From the NCBI GenBank assembly GCA_018715445.1, contig DVLP01000408.1, forward strand, positions 1-6,563: a DNA stretch of 6,563 bases, given 5' to 3'. Source of the DNA: Candidatus Avipropionibacterium avicola. Its GTDB lineage: Bacteria; Actinomycetota; Actinomycetes; Propionibacteriales; Propionibacteriaceae. The notes beneath the pieces were generated by a model that was not told the origin of the DNA, ran no database searches, and saw only the letters and a program-made list of their open reading frames with translations. Shown one piece after another: positions 5,890-6,563 of this stretch (position 1 is the first letter of the stretch; each line of letters opens with the position of its first letter). A program made the translations under genes and the position numbers.

Positions 5890-6563
5890 GGTCTGGGTTC
5901 ACTTCCTGGTGTGGAGCGCAGGTGGTCATGGATGGCCTGCGCGAGGTCGGCGCCGAACAGCCGTGACGTCTCAGCGGTGACTTCGTGGTCATCGGCCGAG
6001 GCGTACGGGAACTCCAGTGTCAGATGCATCGCCACCTGGGGGACCGTGTCGAGGAATCCATTGTTCGACTGTAACGGGGCCGGGCAGTTCGCGTCGGTGT
6101 TCCACGAAGTGCCGTACGGGGTGTTCGCCGAGCTGCGGTACGGAAGTGGGCCGACGCTGCTCCTCTCCAGTTGGGCGGCAAAGCGCTCCACCTCGGTCCA
6201 GATCGCGGCATCGGGTCCACCGACCAGGGAGATGGATTCGTGGTCAGGACCGAACATCCAGGGATCGTGCAGGTCGATTGCCATGTCGATCCTGCCGGTG
6301 CGCGGATCACGAACCAGGTCACGGATCGCGCGGACCGAGGCGTAGCGTCCGCCGGTGGGGCCGTAGTCACGGTTGTGGTCGTGCGGTGCCCGGTTCTTGC
6401 CCTGGTCGCCGGCCTCGACCCCGTCCTTGTCGACGAACGGGACGATGAGGAACTCCACGTTCTCGCCCAGCCAACGACCGATCGGGTCCACGCCGTCCAT
6501 GACCCGTGCCAAGACTCCTTCGAGCACCCGACTGGCCATCATTTCGCAGGCGTGGTGGCGGCA
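5886..6563 (-). CDS. M14-family zinc carboxypeptidase, N-terminus beyond window
   Basis: The coding frame stays open to the right edge, giving 225 residues of a longer protein. The double ATG at 6537-6542 is internal: the seven preceding codons read CRHHACE, the HxxE zinc motif of M14 metallopeptidases (H4 and E7 of this fragment). Further M14 elements follow in order: GDQGKNRAPHDHNRDYGP (52-69), with the NR pair that binds the substrate carboxylate; the third zinc ligand His in AIDLHDPW (H99); and the catalytic Glu in HLTLEFPY (E184). The GDQGKN...NRDY wording resembles the M14 subgroup related to succinylglutamate desuccinylase and cytosolic carboxypeptidases rather than digestive carboxypeptidase A. 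It should remove C-terminal residues or deacylate an amino acid-like substrate. Whether it has a signal peptide cannot be seen. It is immediately upstream of, and overlaps, the exported EEP hydrolase. Confidence 0.88.
   Translation of the reverse strand, partial: CRHHACEMMASRVLEGVLARVMDGVDPIGRWLGENVEFLIVPFVDKDGVEAGDQGKNRAPHDHNRDYGPTGGRYASVRAIRDLVRDPRTGRIDMAIDLHDPWMFGPDHESISLVGGPDAAIWTEVERFAAQLERSSVGPLPYRSSANTPYGTSWNTDANCPAPLQSNNGFLDTVPQVAMHLTLEFPYASADDHEVTAETSRLFGADLAQAIHDHLRSTPGSEPRP

Noticed and set aside
6540..6542. ATG at 6540-6542 as the true start of the M14 peptidase
   Set aside because: The seven codons upstream in the same frame encode CRHHACE, the HxxE zinc-binding motif needed for activity, so the gene must begin outside the window.
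1..6563. Over-representation of GTAC / CCGTACGG-like words as a possible motif
   Set aside because: A rough hand count gives about 23 GTAC sites against about 20 expected for this base composition, and they fall within coding frames in mixed contexts.

Overview
The base composition (by eye about two-thirds G+C), the frequent GTG/TTG starts and the gene families point to an Actinomycetota chromosome. The actinobacterial form of the DNA polymerase I-like exonuclease/polymerase and a secreted cutinase support this. A propionibacterial-type host is possible, but that is a guess from gene flavour only. The window is almost entirely protein-coding. I see no RNA genes, mobile elements, CRISPR arrays or long repeats.

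Layout, left to right. (1) Positions 2-475, plus strand: the C-terminal end of a family A DNA polymerase that runs off the left edge. (2) Positions 479-3627, minus strand: four tightly packed genes read right to left, a tandem-domain universal stress protein, a DoxX-family membrane protein, a Bcr/CflA-type MFS drug efflux transporter, and a DUF421/YetF-like membrane protein. The gaps are 7, 40 and 12 bases, so this is probably one operon devoted to stress and the membrane. (3) Positions 3628-3753: the only sizeable intergenic region. It separates two divergent genes and holds two small inverted repeats. (4) Positions 3754-4941, plus strand: a secreted cutinase/esterase with a C-terminal membrane anchor and an unusual insertion in the catalytic domain. 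(5) Positions 4921-6563, minus strand: an M14 zinc carboxypeptidase, cut by the right edge just upstream of its HxxE zinc motif, overlapping by ATGA with a Tat-exported endonuclease/exonuclease/phosphatase (EEP) family hydrolase. The EEP gene and the cutinase gene converge and overlap by 21 bases.

Functionally the left half looks like a stress-response and efflux cluster. The right half is a group of hydrolases, at least two of them exported, that act on esters, phosphodiesters and peptides outside the membrane. I found no clear evidence for a wholly new system. The most unusual items are the cutinase architecture, the overlapping convergent gene ends, and the USP-DoxX-MFS-DUF421 gene grouping.
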